Below, one piece after another: positions 46,723 to 61,236 of a stretch of 64,000 bases of DNA. Location of the stretch: positions 248,001-312,000 of the forward strand of contig JABMLP010000029.1 of NCBI GenBank assembly GCA_013176395.1, read 5' to 3'. The stretch is from Venturia oleaginea (Eukaryota; Ascomycota; Dothideomycetes; Venturiales; Venturiaceae). Position numbers and translations under genes: made by a program. The notes beneath the pieces are model-generated. The model was given only the letters and a program-made list of their open reading frames with translations. It ran no database searches and was not told the origin of the DNA. The stretch's first letter is position 1, and each line of letters begins with the position of its first letter.

Positions 46723-47192
46723 ACAGTCCTCCCTTCCTAACCGTCCTGCCTAACCTTTAGTCGTCGAGGTGTAGTATATATAGTATAGCATAGCAAAGCA
46801 AAGCAAAGGGTAAAAACCAACAGCGGCCCGTCCTTATACAAAGCTAATTAACACACCTAACCATACTACATTTCTTAAAAAGAGAGAGAGAAAAGAAAAT
46901 CATTACACTCGCCCAACCTACCCGCGCCCAATTTTCGATCGACGTAGGTCGTAGCATGACATGGCGATGGAAAAAAAAAAAAAAAAAAAACACAGGCCCG
47001 TCTACAAAGTTAATACACCTAGAACATGCTGCATTACAAAAATAATCGCTTGTTTCGTTCAAAATGATTCTTTGATTCCCACATACATGACCGTCTTATC
47101 ATATCCAAAGTATCCATGTCCACCCATATCCACATCCACATGACCGTCTCAATTGAGCTCATCCATAGTGCCAATCCAAGAAACCAGCGTCA
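46723..47192. other. intergenic with duplicated segment and poly-A
   Basis: Two diverged copies of a segment starting GGCCCGTC (46825-46875 and 46995-47035) share TACAAAG, TTAA, ACACCTA and CTGCATT/CTACATT blocks. A run of 20 A lies at 46971-46990. The end of this stretch is the 3' flank of the MAP kinase gene. Confidence 0.5.
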
Positions 47193-48733
<1,541 letters not shown>

Positions 48734-49560
48734 AGTGGGGGTATTCGCAGAGGGGTTCTTGGTGACGAGGAGCGAGGGAAATCGAGCGCAGCTCGAGTGA
48801 TGTTATGTAGACGTAAGCTGTATGATGTCGTCCGGATGTCCGAATTTATTGGTTTAAGTGAGTATGAGGTTCTGTGCTGACAGCAATGGTGGTTTGGATT
48901 CCCAGTTTCCGGTGAAGAGGGGCTGACTCAAATGCCTAAACGAATGGACTGGTTGGGTCGATGGATCAAAAACTTGGCACTCTGAGAGATGCGAATGTGG
49001 GCTACTATTAGGCGAATTGCGGACAATGGCAAATCTTTGGCAATACCGATGCTAGGGTGAGTTGATTCTGTGAGGAGGATCGATGTTGTGTTTTCTAGTA
49101 GTCGAGGAACAGCCATTTGGATAGCCGCTGTCACGGCGCCAATAGAAGATATCACAATGAGAGCGGCCACTGAGGGACAAGGGATAGTAGATCCTTCGAA
49201 CAATTATTTCTCCAAGGGTGCTAGGTATACAGCGCGACCCTCAGAACAGCACAATGCCAGCTAAGTACAGTCCTGCAGCTTTTCCAACCTCGTTCATTCT
49301 TCTCTCCATACGCTCGGCGTACGCTCGTAAGCAACCTGCGGCTGGCCAAGTGTGCCATTTGACATTTATCATCATCCTTCGCGTCCATCGCGAGAGATCG
49401 AATCCAATCCCATCCCAATAATGCCAATGCTCAAGACAACAAGGAAATAACGAGGCGTCTAACGTCGAGACATGGTATATGTGGTACAATCCAAAAATGA
49501 CAACAGAAAATACAGGAAAGTGCTAATACAAAATAAACCCCCACATACCAGAAACATTGC
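48734..49560. other. intergenic between two minus-strand genes, no gene seen
   Basis: Upstream region of slt2 and 3' flank of the aspartic-protease-like gene. Only short frames without domains. Confidence 0.5.
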
Positions 49561-51690
49561 TCATTCCTCGTAAGAAAAGCGTTTCCGCGGTGTGTCGGAT
49601 GAAACACCGTCTGAATTCGTCGTGCCACCAGGACTTATAGGCGATGAAGCGGAAAAAAGATTTGTATGTGAGCCCTGAGAGCCATCCAACGGCGAGATGG
49701 GGAGATGCGTTCCTATCGATCGCCCGTCGACCGGGCTTAATTCAATGACTTCGCCGGGTGTGAGGAGGGCTCGCCTTCGATTGCTGTCGAGTGTGCTGGG
49801 TGGTGACACACTTGTCGGTGAATGGTTTTCGTTGGAGACAGGTGAATTGTGAATGTCCACACCATTGATTCGCTCTTCGCGAGCACGTATTACGTCTTTT
49901 TCAGATAGCTGGCGCCCGCCTGCTTCTTGCAGCACTGGCATGTCGCCCTCCATTTCGAAGACTTCTCGTTCTTTCGAATCCGATTCGACGAGAGCAGCCG
50001 GCGATGTTGTGTTTGAGCGGCCCTCACCAGAGACTGTTCCGTCGACTTCAGCGCGGAAGGATTCATCGGCAGGCAATTCAGCCTTGGGGAACACGATAGT
50101 GGTGCCGGTGGCATCCTCCCCTGCAGACGACTCGGTGGACGACTCGGTGTCCACAGTCTTTGGGGGCTCTTCGATAACCTTGGCTGGCTTCTTGTGGAAG
50201 CATAGGAAAGCAAAGCCAGCGGTGACGAGGAGTATTAACACCACACCGACAGCGATACCAGCAATGGCACCTGTACCAAGTGGTGCCATTTTGTCTGCGC
50301 CACCAGCAGCGCCGCCGGGAACCGTTCCATTGCTTGTGTGGTTAGATGAGGGGTTGAATGGGGAAATTGGCACGATTGTGGATTTTGCACCAGCCACCCA
50401 ATTGACTTGCGAGACCGAGAAATTTTGACGTTCCCAATCAACTGTCAAGTATGCTTCTTGGAGAAATGTCCGACCAATGGTAAACTGTGTGTCGTTGTCC
50501 GCCCGACGGAGTGGGAAATATCGCGTGCTGAGATTCAAATTTTGGTATGGCGACTTGGCTGTGAGATCGAAGGCGCTATACGGTAGTACAATGTTGACGT
50601 TGTCGGTGTGACCTGCCTGTTGTGTCCAGGGCGCAATATTGAAAGTAATGTTTGGGTTAGTGAGTAGCAATTGATTGTGTACATTGTCGGGAACCAGATA
50701 CAGCTCCGTAGCTGAATCATATACCAGGCCAAAGGCCCGCTCGAAGAGCGCGCAGGATTCGACTGGAAGCCATATCTCCGCAACCGTCGAGTCGATATAG
50801 GCATATATCGGTTTCTGTAATAGAGTCTTTTTGGTGTTTGTCGTGTCAATCGATGTCAGGGATTGAAGACTGACAAGAATGTCGCGCTCATTGTCGGGGG
50901 CGAAGGGAAAAACCACGCCATTGGGAATGTACTTCCCAGCGTTGTACCCGCCTAACGTAAGGCTACCTTGGACCTTGGTAAATCCTAAAATAAGTCAGTT
51001 ACACGTTATTTCATTTCACGGGTGTTTCCACGTACGATAAGGCGCACCCGCCGTGTAACCCCAAGAGACACTCGGTATTTGGCCTTGCTGCTTCAGTGAG
51101 GTGAGATAACTTGGCGATTGAGTGGTGAAGTTTGTGAAGTTTGTCGGTTTAGGATTTATGCCGAAATGTCCAAAGTAAAACGAGGTAGTCGCGATGGCTC
51201 CAACAGTCTGTCCTGTGAGAGTTGGTCCGCCTTCTCCTGGATATGCCAACCCGACCGTCTCGTATGCGTATTCGGCATTGCCAACCAAGCCCAAGTTGCT
51301 TTCTATCCAAAGATCGTACAGTCCAACCGGTTTCCAAGACGAAGATTTCTCGAGATTGAATGTCGTTCCCCGCGATTCCGCACACGATTGATTGTTGGAA
51401 GTATCATCTGGACATGCCCTTGGATCCACAACCCATGTTTGCTGGCTAGCTGTCGATATGACAACGCGTACCGTCTGTTCCGGATTTCCCAGTCGGAGAA
51501 CAAAGGTATTCCAAAGCCCATCCACACCCTCCCAATTCTGTGAAGCCGGAAAATTTATCGGTGCAGGTGCGACAGCGCGCGGCGTGAGAGACTTAAGAGA
51601 GGGCAGAGATAGTGACGACTGGGCAAAGGACGAGAGAAGGAGGACAGTCGAGCATATGGATGCTGTAGGGAGATTGGGGAAGCGAAGCAT
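49561..51690 (-). CDS. membrane-anchored aspartic-protease-like protein (likely inactive)
   Basis: Peptidase A1 fold on a single-pass membrane protein. Exons 51690-51036 and 50984-49561 (intron 51 nt, donor GTACGT, branch CTGAC), 692 residues. A signal peptide covers residues 1-29. The two-lobed domain spans about 45-400, with WNTFVLRLGNPEQTVRVV in the first lobe and YIDSTVAEIWLP in the second. At the place of the first catalytic motif (normally DTGS) the sequence reads ISTASQQTWVV, so that Asp is missing; the second lobe keeps Asp in DST. One helix follows near 445-470 (AIAGIAVGVVLILLVTAGF), then a 220-residue cytosolic tail rich in Ser, Glu and Pro. This looks like a surface pseudo-protease with a signalling-type tail rather than an enzyme. 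Its neighbour on the same strand is the wall-integrity MAPK gene. Confidence 0.85.
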
Positions 51691-53172
51691 GGCAGCCACA
51701 GCACATGCTTCTCTGCGGGTCGAAAGATGGTCAACGAGAGTGCAGAATCCGGTTCCTCCTCCGCATGGCTCGGTGTGTCGAAGGAAAAACAAGAGAGTTT
51801 TGACGTTGTCGAGAATTGCGATGCACAAAGACTCAAGGGAGAGAGACAACGGAAGCCGCTGAAAGGTGGACAGAGCTACGACCAGCTGGGCTGCCCTCGC
51901 AGAGAGCAGAGTGCAGAGTGCACGGGACTGGCTGGATCGGGCAACAAGGTGGAGAAATGAGCCGATAGGCGATTAACTTGTCAGAAACGACAGAGTGCGA
52001 TTGGGAAACAGCAGGAGTCGCGTCGCTTGGCTCTTACTGGTGCGTGGGACTGAGAAATGATTAAATGTGGCTCAGGGATCCCAGCACGAAATAGATTACT
52101 CGAAGGGGTGTGGCACGGCGTGCAATATTCGGCAGTCGTAGGCATACTACATTGTATCACAGTTGGCCCCTGGGCCATCCCTCGGCCATGATGGTGGGAG
52201 GAGCGTGTGCGTGTGTGTGGTGGTGCCGTGGTGGAGGAGATGGGGAGCTTCGTAAACGCGAGCTAGGCCAGATTGCTGTGTTCCGGTACAGAAGGAGGCT
52301 GACTTGGGGCACCGGTGTCTCGCCAGCAGTCCAGCAGCCGCCACCAGCTCCAACTCTCTTCCGCCTCTGCAACAGCGCCAATCAAGGCGGGCATGCCAGC
52401 AAGCCAAGATCGGTCCTTATTGCATGTGTGAAGAATCATGCTGCCATGCATGCCCAAGGCGACGGCTGTGGCTGTAAGGCGAGCGCCGTTCCTTTGGGGA
52501 GAACCATCGTACTTTGGTGATGGGTCGGGGATCCTCACCACTCTGGCTTGTGTGAACATTGGCACATAGGCAATGGTCGACGTTGCACCCGTCTACGCTT
52601 CTCTCGCCTTTTTCGCCTTCCTCGCCTTTTTCGCCTTCCTCGCCTTTATCGCCTTCCTCGCCTTTTTCGCCTACTTCGCCTCCTCGCCTCCTCGCCTTCT
52701 GTTGACGTGGGACGGCATCCGAGCACCTTTCGGCCGCTGACAGCGATTCAGTTTCGAGATGGGAACAATGGGTGGCGGGTGTTTCGATTCGAGCCCGTTG
52801 GCCCGGCTGATTTGTCTTCTAGCTGCATGCTTGTAATCGGCGGCGCCGCTTGCTTGGCCTATGATGGCTGTAAGACAGGGCCATGGACAAGCTCTCCGGG
52901 TGGAGGCTTGCGGCAATCTCTTCCTCAGCCCCCAATCGCTCCCCCTAGCCACTGTGAGGAGTGCCTCTGGTCTCACTTGGTAAACTACGCACGCATCCAG
53001 ATGGACTGATGCCAGCATGGAAAGTCGTCGGCGTGCATATGCTGTGAGCCTCCCCTACGTCTACGCATTTCTCCTGCCTTTCACAACCTTCGTTCTTTGA
53101 TTCTATACACTTTCGTTCTTGTGGAGGTCGACCTTGGATGTCTCTTGCGCCCTCGTTAAAGCAGGAGACATT
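51691..53172. other. divergent intergenic region, no gene accepted
   Basis: Lies between the divergent starts of the pseudo-protease and the repeat surface protein. Overlapping frames on both strands have no domain; one of them is kept open by the 18-bp repeat listed separately. Confidence 0.45.
52603..52674 (+). repeat. four tandem copies of an 18-bp unit
   Basis: Copies of CTCGCCTTTTTCGCCTTC, two perfect and two with one change, followed by degenerate CTCGCCTC units to about 52700. A plus-strand frame reads it as RLFRLP repeats, which I take to be fortuitous. Confidence 0.9.
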
Positions 53173-56100
53173 ATGCATCTAACTTTTGCCTTGATTGTCT
53201 GCCATTTCCTTGCCATTGTGTCTGCCGAGCCCACCAACCATCGGTTAATATGGCAGAAAAGCCATCGCAGGCGACAAAGTAAGGGAGTCTTTGGACCGAA
53301 GGCCATAGTGGGCAGTGGTTCGTGAGGACTTGTATAGAGTTGGCTGACATGGGAACGTGTAGTTTCATCAGTAAATTCCACAATTGCTGTTAATTCGACG
53401 CAAGCACCAGACAAACAAGCATCTGATATTGCTACTCCTTCCGTATCAAGCTCGCAATCAACATTAGCGCCCGCGCTCCTTCCCTCTCTATCGCGTCCAG
53501 CATCATCCTCGACTCCACCCTCTCCGCCATTGGGACAAGAAAGTATATTACCATCGGTAATCCTCGCGGGCAATACCACAACTCCGGGTTCGACAGCGGA
53601 GTCGGCTCCTGATGCGCCTCCGGGTACTGCCGGAGCATCCACTCAAGTTGCACCCAATTCGAACAACACGTTGGACAATGGAGCAACGATACAAGCAGTG
53701 CCAAATTCTGGAAATGTTCAGCTACCATTTGTGACAGGAGGATTGTATCTTACTGCTGGGACCTCGGGTGTGCTGTCTGCAGCTGGTATTGAGGGTCCAT
53801 TTGTGAATTCAACGGCCATAGGTGAAAGCTCGCCAACAACGGTACGGATCCCGCTGATAACTGGAACTGGGACTGGCAGCTATCCCACGCTGGCAGCAGG
53901 AGGATGGAACAGTACTGGCAATGACACTGTCAAAAACAGCACATGCGGAGGATGTGTCGTGAATGCTCAGGCCGGATTGGATTGGTGGTATACCATGAAC
54001 GTCTACCAGGCCATCGCGTCCATATCCACCATTCCAATGAATGGAACGACTTCGTACCTCATGGTGCCGGCCCAGACAACGATTAATGTCACGAAAGAGC
54101 TATGGTCCAACGGCGCAACATTCCTCTACACGGAGACCTTTGACGAGACGCAAAACTCGACAGTTGGTGACTACCTTTTCACCACGCTGCCTCCGCCTGC
54201 AGCGGCCATCACGTCAATCACGACCATCAGCAACGTGCTGCCTCCACCAAGTGGAACTTTTGGACTAGAAGTCTTGGAATCCTTGAATATCGATCCAGGC
54301 GTCCCAACATTCGCTATCCCAGGAGCCACAGGTACCCTCAATATCGTATCTCAACCGACTAATGCTGTTTACTACACTGCATATGAAGTAGAATCAGTCC
54401 AACCATCGACAGATTATCAAGGTCAGGTAGTTTGTGCGACCACAACCGCGACCTATCAACTTCCTGGTCCGTACGTGTATGAGTTTGATGGCACTGATCT
54501 TGGTATCAGCCCGACCGAGACGGGAGATCTCAACGCCGAATTCCTGGCCATGATTCCTCAGTCTTCTTGCTCTCCCGGAATATTTGTTGCTTCCTCTCCG
54601 GTCATGATTGTCGTTCTTGAAGTAACTTACCAACGTGGATTTTCCGTGTTCCTTGTTCATCATGAAGTCTCCGATCCTGGCACTCTGGATGTCCCCACAT
54701 CGACAACCGGGGATCGAGGGGGCGCCGCTGCGACTGGCGGAGGCGCAGCAAATGTGGCGAGTGTGAGTGTGAGGCCAGTAGTTTTGTCCGCTGACAACAC
54801 CGTCATCACCATTTCGCAGGTCGTCACGGGCAATCCAGCTTTTGTTGCTGTCAGTGTTGGCACACGCGTCGTGACAGGAAGCGTAGTTGGCGGAGGCACT
54901 ACTCCAGCTGCTGGATCGAATCCTGGATTGACTCCTGGATCGACTGTTGGCTCTGGTCCTGGGGTAGGGGTCGGAGGTGGCATCGCTTCAGCCATCATCT
55001 CGATTTTAGGTGGTGGTACGCCTGCTGGGTCTTCTGGAGGTGGAATCGTATCCAACATCGTGAGCATCTTCGGAGTAGGCCACCCTGCCACGACCGCCAA
55101 CGGTGGAACATCGCCCAATGCTGGGACCTCTGCTGCTGGTGGCGTGGGCTTCGCTCCTGTCCCAACTGCAAACTCAGGCTCTGGAAGTGGATCAAGTCCA
55201 GGAGGAAGTGGGTCAAATTCAGCAGGAAGCGTTTCTAACTCAGGGGGGAGCGGGTCGAACTCTGCAGAAAGCAGCTCCGATTCTGGAGGGAGCGGATCGA
55301 ACTCTGCGGGAAGTGGCTTCAATTCTGGAGGTAGCGGTTCGAATTCTGCAGGAGGTGGTTCTAACTCTAACTCAGGAGGGAGTGGTTCTAATTCTGGAGG
55401 TAGTGGTTCCAACTCTGGAGGGAGCGATTCTAACTCTGGAGGTGGTAGTTCCAACTCTGCAGGCAGTGGTTCCAACTCTGGAGGTGGTAGTTCCAACTCT
55501 GCAGGAAGTGGTTCTAACTCAGGCGTGAGTGGTTCCAATGCAGGAAGTGGTTCGAATTCAGGAGGAAGTGGTTCAAGCTTAGGAGAGAGTGGTAATGGAG
55601 GCAGCTCTGGGGGCAACTCTGCTGCCACCGCTGTTCCTGTACTCACCGTCCTTAGCCAGACATTGGTTGGCAACGCAGCCACACAATTCTTTGTCGCTCC
55701 TGGTCAGACCTTGACGCCTGGTGGAGTTGCAACTGTCGGATCCAACACCATCAGTCTGGCTGCTGGAGCTACAGCTCTTGTTGTCAATGGCGTTACATCT
55801 CAGATCGCCGTACCAGCAGCGATACCGTTGCCAGCTCTCAACATTGGAGGCCAAGTCGTCACGGCTAATGCTGGGGGATCTTTCATTATCCAAGGCCAAA
55901 CACTTACCCAAGGCGGCCAGATTACGGTTGGCAGTAACACGATCTCTCTTGCACAAGGTGCTTCAACATTGGTAGTGAATGGTCAAACAATCACGCGTGC
56001 GGCCACTGTCCCCACGGCGTCACCCATCCTGGCCATCGACGGGACTACCTTTGCGGCTGCCAGTGGAGGACAATCATTCATCGTCGGTGGGCAAACCCTT

Positions 56101-56997
56101 ACTCCAGGAGAAGTCATTGTAGCAAATGGCAACACTATTTCGCTCGGCACTGGAGCATCATCGAACATTGCCGTCGTGAATGGTGTCACGGAAACTCTGG
56201 CGAACATCTTGACCCCGGCGGCATTGACTTTGGGCAGCTCTACATTCACTGAACTGCCTGGCGGATCTTTCGTCATCTCAGGACAGACTCTTCGACCTGG
56301 CTCAACAGCAGTCACTGTCAGTGGCACAACTTTGTCACTGGGCGCTGGGGCTTCAGCCATTGTGGTTAATGGCAAGACATCGACATTGTCAATTGGTTCA
56401 ATACCAGCATTAATCATTGGAGGCATGACTTACGCCGCCACTTCTACATTGTCTGGTGCGTACATCATCAGCGGACAGACCCTCACCGCAGGCGGCGTTG
56501 TCACAGTCAATGGAGACACAATTTCACTCGCTTCGGGTGCAACAGCACTGGTCATCGATGGATCTACATCACTCCTTACTCAACCTGCATACACCACCAA
56601 TCCACCGCTCCTGACAGTGGGAGACAAAACATACACTGCCAACTCTGGCACCACTTTCGTGATTGGTGGCAACACCCTCACACCTGGTGGTATCATTATC
56701 GTTGACGGACACACCATCTCACTCGCTTCGGGCGCGACGGCCGTCGTTGTTGACGGCAAAACGACGACGCTGTTCCCAGCCACAAAAACACCTAACGCTG
56801 TCAGCGCGATCGCCACCGGATCTACAACTACTTCCCAAAACGGTAACGTAAAAAGTTCTGGATCGTCGGGCGCCACCGGTGCGGCTGCGACTACCTCGAA
56901 GAGGGGTGCCGCGGCATCCTCTACACAAGTCGACTTGATTTTCACATTCGCTGCAATTTCTTTCGCTTTTCTGGGGACACTGGGTGTCTTGATTTAA
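53173..56997 (+). CDS. large repeat-rich, probably GPI-anchored surface protein
   Basis: Exons 53173-53278 and 53363-56997 (intron 84 nt, donor GTAAGG, branch GCTGAC) encode 1246 residues. Residues 1-18 are a signal peptide (MHLTFALIVCHFLAIVSA). A Ser/Thr/Pro-rich head is followed by a region of about 330 residues with four Cys and many NxT/S sites, which may be a folded domain. Then comes a 140-residue rod of Gly, Ser and Asn (GSGSNSGG units, 55170-55610). Six repeats of about 60 residues follow, each with GQTLTPGG, then NTISLASGATALVVNG, predicted to be all beta strand. The end has Thr/Ser-rich sequence and a hydrophobic tail (FTFAAISFAFLGTLGVLI) suited to GPI attachment. It resembles fungal adhesin-like wall proteins in layout; no named family is certain. 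Long antisense frames here are shadows of the repeats. Confidence 0.85.
55180..55610 (+). repeat. Gly/Ser/Asn codon repeat inside the surface protein gene
   Basis: Imperfect tandem units of about 24-30 bp encoding GSGSNSGG and GSGSNSAG variants. The regular period suggests expansion by slippage or unequal exchange; copy number is likely to vary between strains. Confidence 0.85.
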
Positions 56998-59900
56998 CAT
57001 CTGGAAGATTTTTTTGGGGGGATGAGTTTTGTTTTGTTTTGTAATGACGTCTAATGAATATGGATACCCCAATGGAGGGAGAGAGAGAAGTAAGAAAAAT
57101 CAAAGCGCTAGGAATGGGCGCAAAGGAACGTAGCGATGGCGTTTACTCCTTTTCAGTGATGGAAGGATTCCCTGTCTGTCTGTCTTTCAGAATTACAGGT
57201 ATGCCTGGGCTGGGCTGGGATGTATGTAACGAGCACACGTGTCGGAAGGATATCGGAGACTAAATATCTGAAAACGTTAAGTTTTGGACCGGGATGGAGA
57301 TGGATACCTACCTACCTACCATGTATCGGAGCTTTGTTCGAGTAAGTAACGAAATTTGCGATGGTGCTGTTTTGATAATAGATGGGTAAGGATTGGATTG
57401 GAATCGCAATGGCAATGGCAATGACAATGGCATGTTCATCTATCTATCCATACATCATCGGATTCTTGTAATTGCCATGTTTTGTTTCTTCATCTGTGGT
57501 TGGGTGATTGTTCTTGCTCGGTTGGGTGTGCCGAGGATTGATTGGGATTGGGAGCCGGGAATTCCGCGACGAGGGGTGGTTATTGCTTTTCGGGGAATTG
57601 GTTGGTAGGGCCACTTTGATCGATGCATATGCATGGTCGCTTGCTTGATCTAATGCGTGTAAATAATAAGTGGTGTGGTGTGGTGTGGTGTGGTTATTGT
57701 TACAGCGCGTATGTGCAGTTGCTTAGGACCTAGTGGATCCTACCTAAATACTAAGACCGAGACCAAGTATGTTGACTCCGTTGAGAAGTACAGCGGTCAA
57801 GTCAAAACTTGGACCGGAATGATAAATCTTCGTGATGGTTAGGTATCATAAGGTACACTTTTTCCATCCACTCCATCCTAGTATATATTGAGGTGGTGAA
57901 TATCATCATCCCAATTCCACGTAAGAGTATCGCTTGGCGAATCATCGGTATTAGCCGAGCGTTATTCCACCGCTCGCTGTCCAATAAAATATTTATCCTA
58001 TCCTATCGAATCATCGGAGAATAGGATTAGTTATCCTCCGATTATCCTACCGTGACACGCCGGACTACCTCCGACCTGCCAGAGAACCTGCTACAACGCA
58101 TTCCTTCCCACTCGTTCCCTCCACGTCGGGTCGAAGCAGCTTGACTAATCAGCGTTGAAAGCGTCCATGTTTATTGGAGAGACGGCTCGGACTCGGGTCT
58201 CGGGTCTCCACTCTCGCTTCGCTTCGCCTTGTCGCAGGAATAATGAGTAATGAACCAATACCTTTGCGAAGACGGGGAATGCGTTATCTACGCATTACTC
58301 GCGTAACTTTTTGAAATGGCTGAATTTGGGAGTGTCCACTGTTTTAAGCGTGAGGATTGCGAGTGGGTGGAGCGTGAAGCTGGTGTTCGTAGATTCGATT
58401 CGATGCCACGATTCTACGAAAGAAAGAGGCTCAGCTGAAGAGGCGAGGGAGCCCTGCATAGAATGCACTCAACCATGAAACGGGCACACCCACCCTATTT
58501 TATTTTTTCCTCGGACAAATCCTGGTGGTTATCTTGATATGGGTGGAGCCGATGGGACACAGGATACAACATAGAATACGTAAGGTATCCGAAACGGAAC
58601 AGTCAGCAAAGAACACCGCCACATCCAAAACTCATCTGACCTCTCTCGCACTGCGCGCGTAAATATCCATACCCCCCACTTCATCAAATAAACATTGTGT
58701 GTTAATGAGAAATGCAAGGGTGAAATTTCTTGTACTATGTCTGCCGAGTGGATAAGTTGTTCTTGGAAGAACGAACAAAAACAAGCTCGAGCGTGTCGTC
58801 GATGTCGTGGGGATAAGCTTCGTCATTGCCGCGATACCGATAGTGTCGGATGAGGATGCGGATGTGGGTGGTGGTGAGACCTATGATATGAGAAGGCGTG
58901 GAGGAGAATACACGGGTGGTTGGTATTTGAAATGATGAAGCCGCTCCCGCCTCAAGGCGAGCCATCTTTCAGCTCGAGTACCTGCGATACGCATGCGCAA
59001 TTCACAAATGAGACATGAGGGCTTGCTATTTGCGGTCAGCCCTTCAATGATCACTTCTAGGATCGATGGTGTTCGTATTTGCAGTTCTGGAGGATCGTAA
59101 TAGTTGCGTTGTGGAGGATGTGGAGGATGTGCGTGTTAAACGTGAGAGGGTTTGGGTGATCCGCCGCTGTCACGTTTGACATTACGGAATAATGGGCAAG
59201 GTTTGCGACTTGTTCGTTGTCAATGTATCTGGGTTTGGGAAACGGGCAAGTCATTTCCAGTTGGAAGAATGTTGCGAGATGTTTTCTATTTTGGGTACGA
59301 GGAATATTCTAAGCAGGCTGATATGTTCAGGGACAAAACGAGAATTTGGTTGAGGTTACGGAATAATCAACATCTTCTGCTAAATTTAGGGTTTTACGTT
59401 CCCACTCCGTATGCGTTCGAGTTCCATGTTCTCACGAATGCTTCACCCAGCCATCTGAGATGTAGTTGATATCATCGCACCAACCACCAGCCGAACTGGA
59501 GTAAAGAGCAACGGTGCGAATAAATATGTTTCCCATCATTGCGGAAATCCAGGCTCGTACTGAAACTTTAACAGGGCTTCGCGATAACTTCCAAGTGTGG
59601 TATGTAGACTGACATTGGGTGAAATGAACGACAGGGGTCTGGACATCAAAGTTCCAACAAAATATGTTGGATACGTATAACAGTAGATGGAGGAGTATAT
59701 TCGCGTTCGAAATTTCAAACGTCTCTCTCCTGGGATACGCAAGAGCTAGTGGTGAGTGGTGTAGAAATAATCAGCCATGTATTAAGCACTGAGGATCGGT
59801 ATGTTTTGAATCCACATCGTCTGTGTCCGTCACTTTTGGACACCTAGGCTTGAGACGAGAAGAGCGAGAAGGAGACAGCCAGCCAACAAGTGATCGATGA

Positions 59901-61236
59901 CGCCTGTTTGACATGTTTGCTTCTTCTTTCATGGCTGGGACTCCCCATTATCGACGTTAATTACTCGTACTCACTGTAACGGGAATCCCATCGCCATTGA
60001 AGTGAGAATGCACCAACGAGAATCGTTAGTACGTAAATCATATCATAAATGGAGATGAATTTCGTGCGTGGGAAGGAAGGATATGAGATGGGATGAAAAG
60101 GATAGAAAGGGATCATCTTTGATAGCTATACTATCAGGTATTGAGGGGTTACGGGTCTTTATAATATAATTGTTTGCCTTTTCCTTTTCGCAATGGCCTT
60201 TGTGCTGGATGTTTCGCGAGAACTTGGGGATTATGAACGAGAGAGTGCATTAGGTCGGATTTGATTGGGTTAAATTGGGTTGATTTGGTTGATTTAGCTT
60301 GGTTCGATCTGGTCTAGGTTGAGTACTATTGAGGGAGGGGTGGGGGAGTGATGATATGATATGTCCATGTCGTATCGGGGGGATTTTGTTTTTTGTCGGA
60401 TTCTTGGGGTTGATGGTGGCCTTTTGTTTTCATTTTCATTTTCTAATTCGTGGATTTGTGGATTTGTGGATTTGCAGTTTGAGGCTGGATGGATGGGATG
60501 GGGTTGGTTAGTGTGTGATGGCGTCTCTAGATATCTTTCTACCTTGGTTTGGACTGTCATTACTTTATAATCAGGCTTTTGTTAGAATAAATGGGGTTGA
60601 GGGTTTTCGGGGACGGAAAATTGAGGTGGTGGTGAGTTGATAATGGTGATGATGATATGCGGATAAGTTAGATGATTTTGGAAGCAATCGTTTTGTTCTT
60701 TTGGCTGATCTTTATGCATTAGGTTGAGTATACTAGGATGTGATCTTAGTTAAGTCGACGATTTACGATTGTGGTATTCGAATTGTTTTTTAGTATTTTG
60801 TAACTCGGAATCAGTTGGCGAGGTACATAGTACAAAGTTGAGACTTCGAAACTAAGGGCTAAACCGGAAGTTTAGGTTGAGCTGTTGAGTTAGAAGTCTT
60901 AGTTTTGTTATCTAACTGGTCGCGATTGACGAGTATGACTTTTTATCTGGAAGATCATGATGGGTGAAAGAGATAAGGACAGAAGAAGTGATGGATTGAT
61001 GTATATAGGGTAGACGGCTTCGGTATTCATGCCGTGTGTACAGGGACGTGTCTTAATTTATGTACCAACCTTGAAGGCCTTCGACCTTCGACATTGATAT
61101 CACACGTTATTTCTGCGTTCATGGCCAGACTTGGGTTTGATGGCGTTGAAGGTTGTTGTAGTCTCATGGGTATCTAGATCAAATCTCTTCCTCTTCTTCT
61201 TTTTCTTCCTTCTCTACTCCTCCAATATCATTATCA
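56998..61236. other. 4.2-kb stretch without a recognised gene
   Basis: The longest gene-free interval of the window. It contains a TGGTG repeat (57671-57690), a short imperfect hairpin near 58010-58045 (GGAGAATAGG against TATCCTCC), and many short frames of 60-90 codons on both strands with no domain, start context or splice pattern. Bases are not strongly TA-rich, so this is not obviously a RIP block. Confidence 0.5.
57671..57690 (+). repeat. four copies of TGGTG
   Basis: Perfect pentanucleotide repeat followed by a partial fifth copy. Confidence 0.85.

Noticed and set aside
49853..50428. 191-codon plus-strand frame
   Set aside because: Antisense to the tail of the aspartic-protease-like gene; no independent evidence.
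52548..53009. 153-codon frame with RLFRLP repeats
   Set aside because: Driven by the 18-bp repeat; the remainder has no coding character.
54660..55682. 340-codon minus-strand frame rich in LPPELEPLPPE
   Set aside because: Antisense shadow of the Gly/Ser/Asn rod of the surface protein gene.
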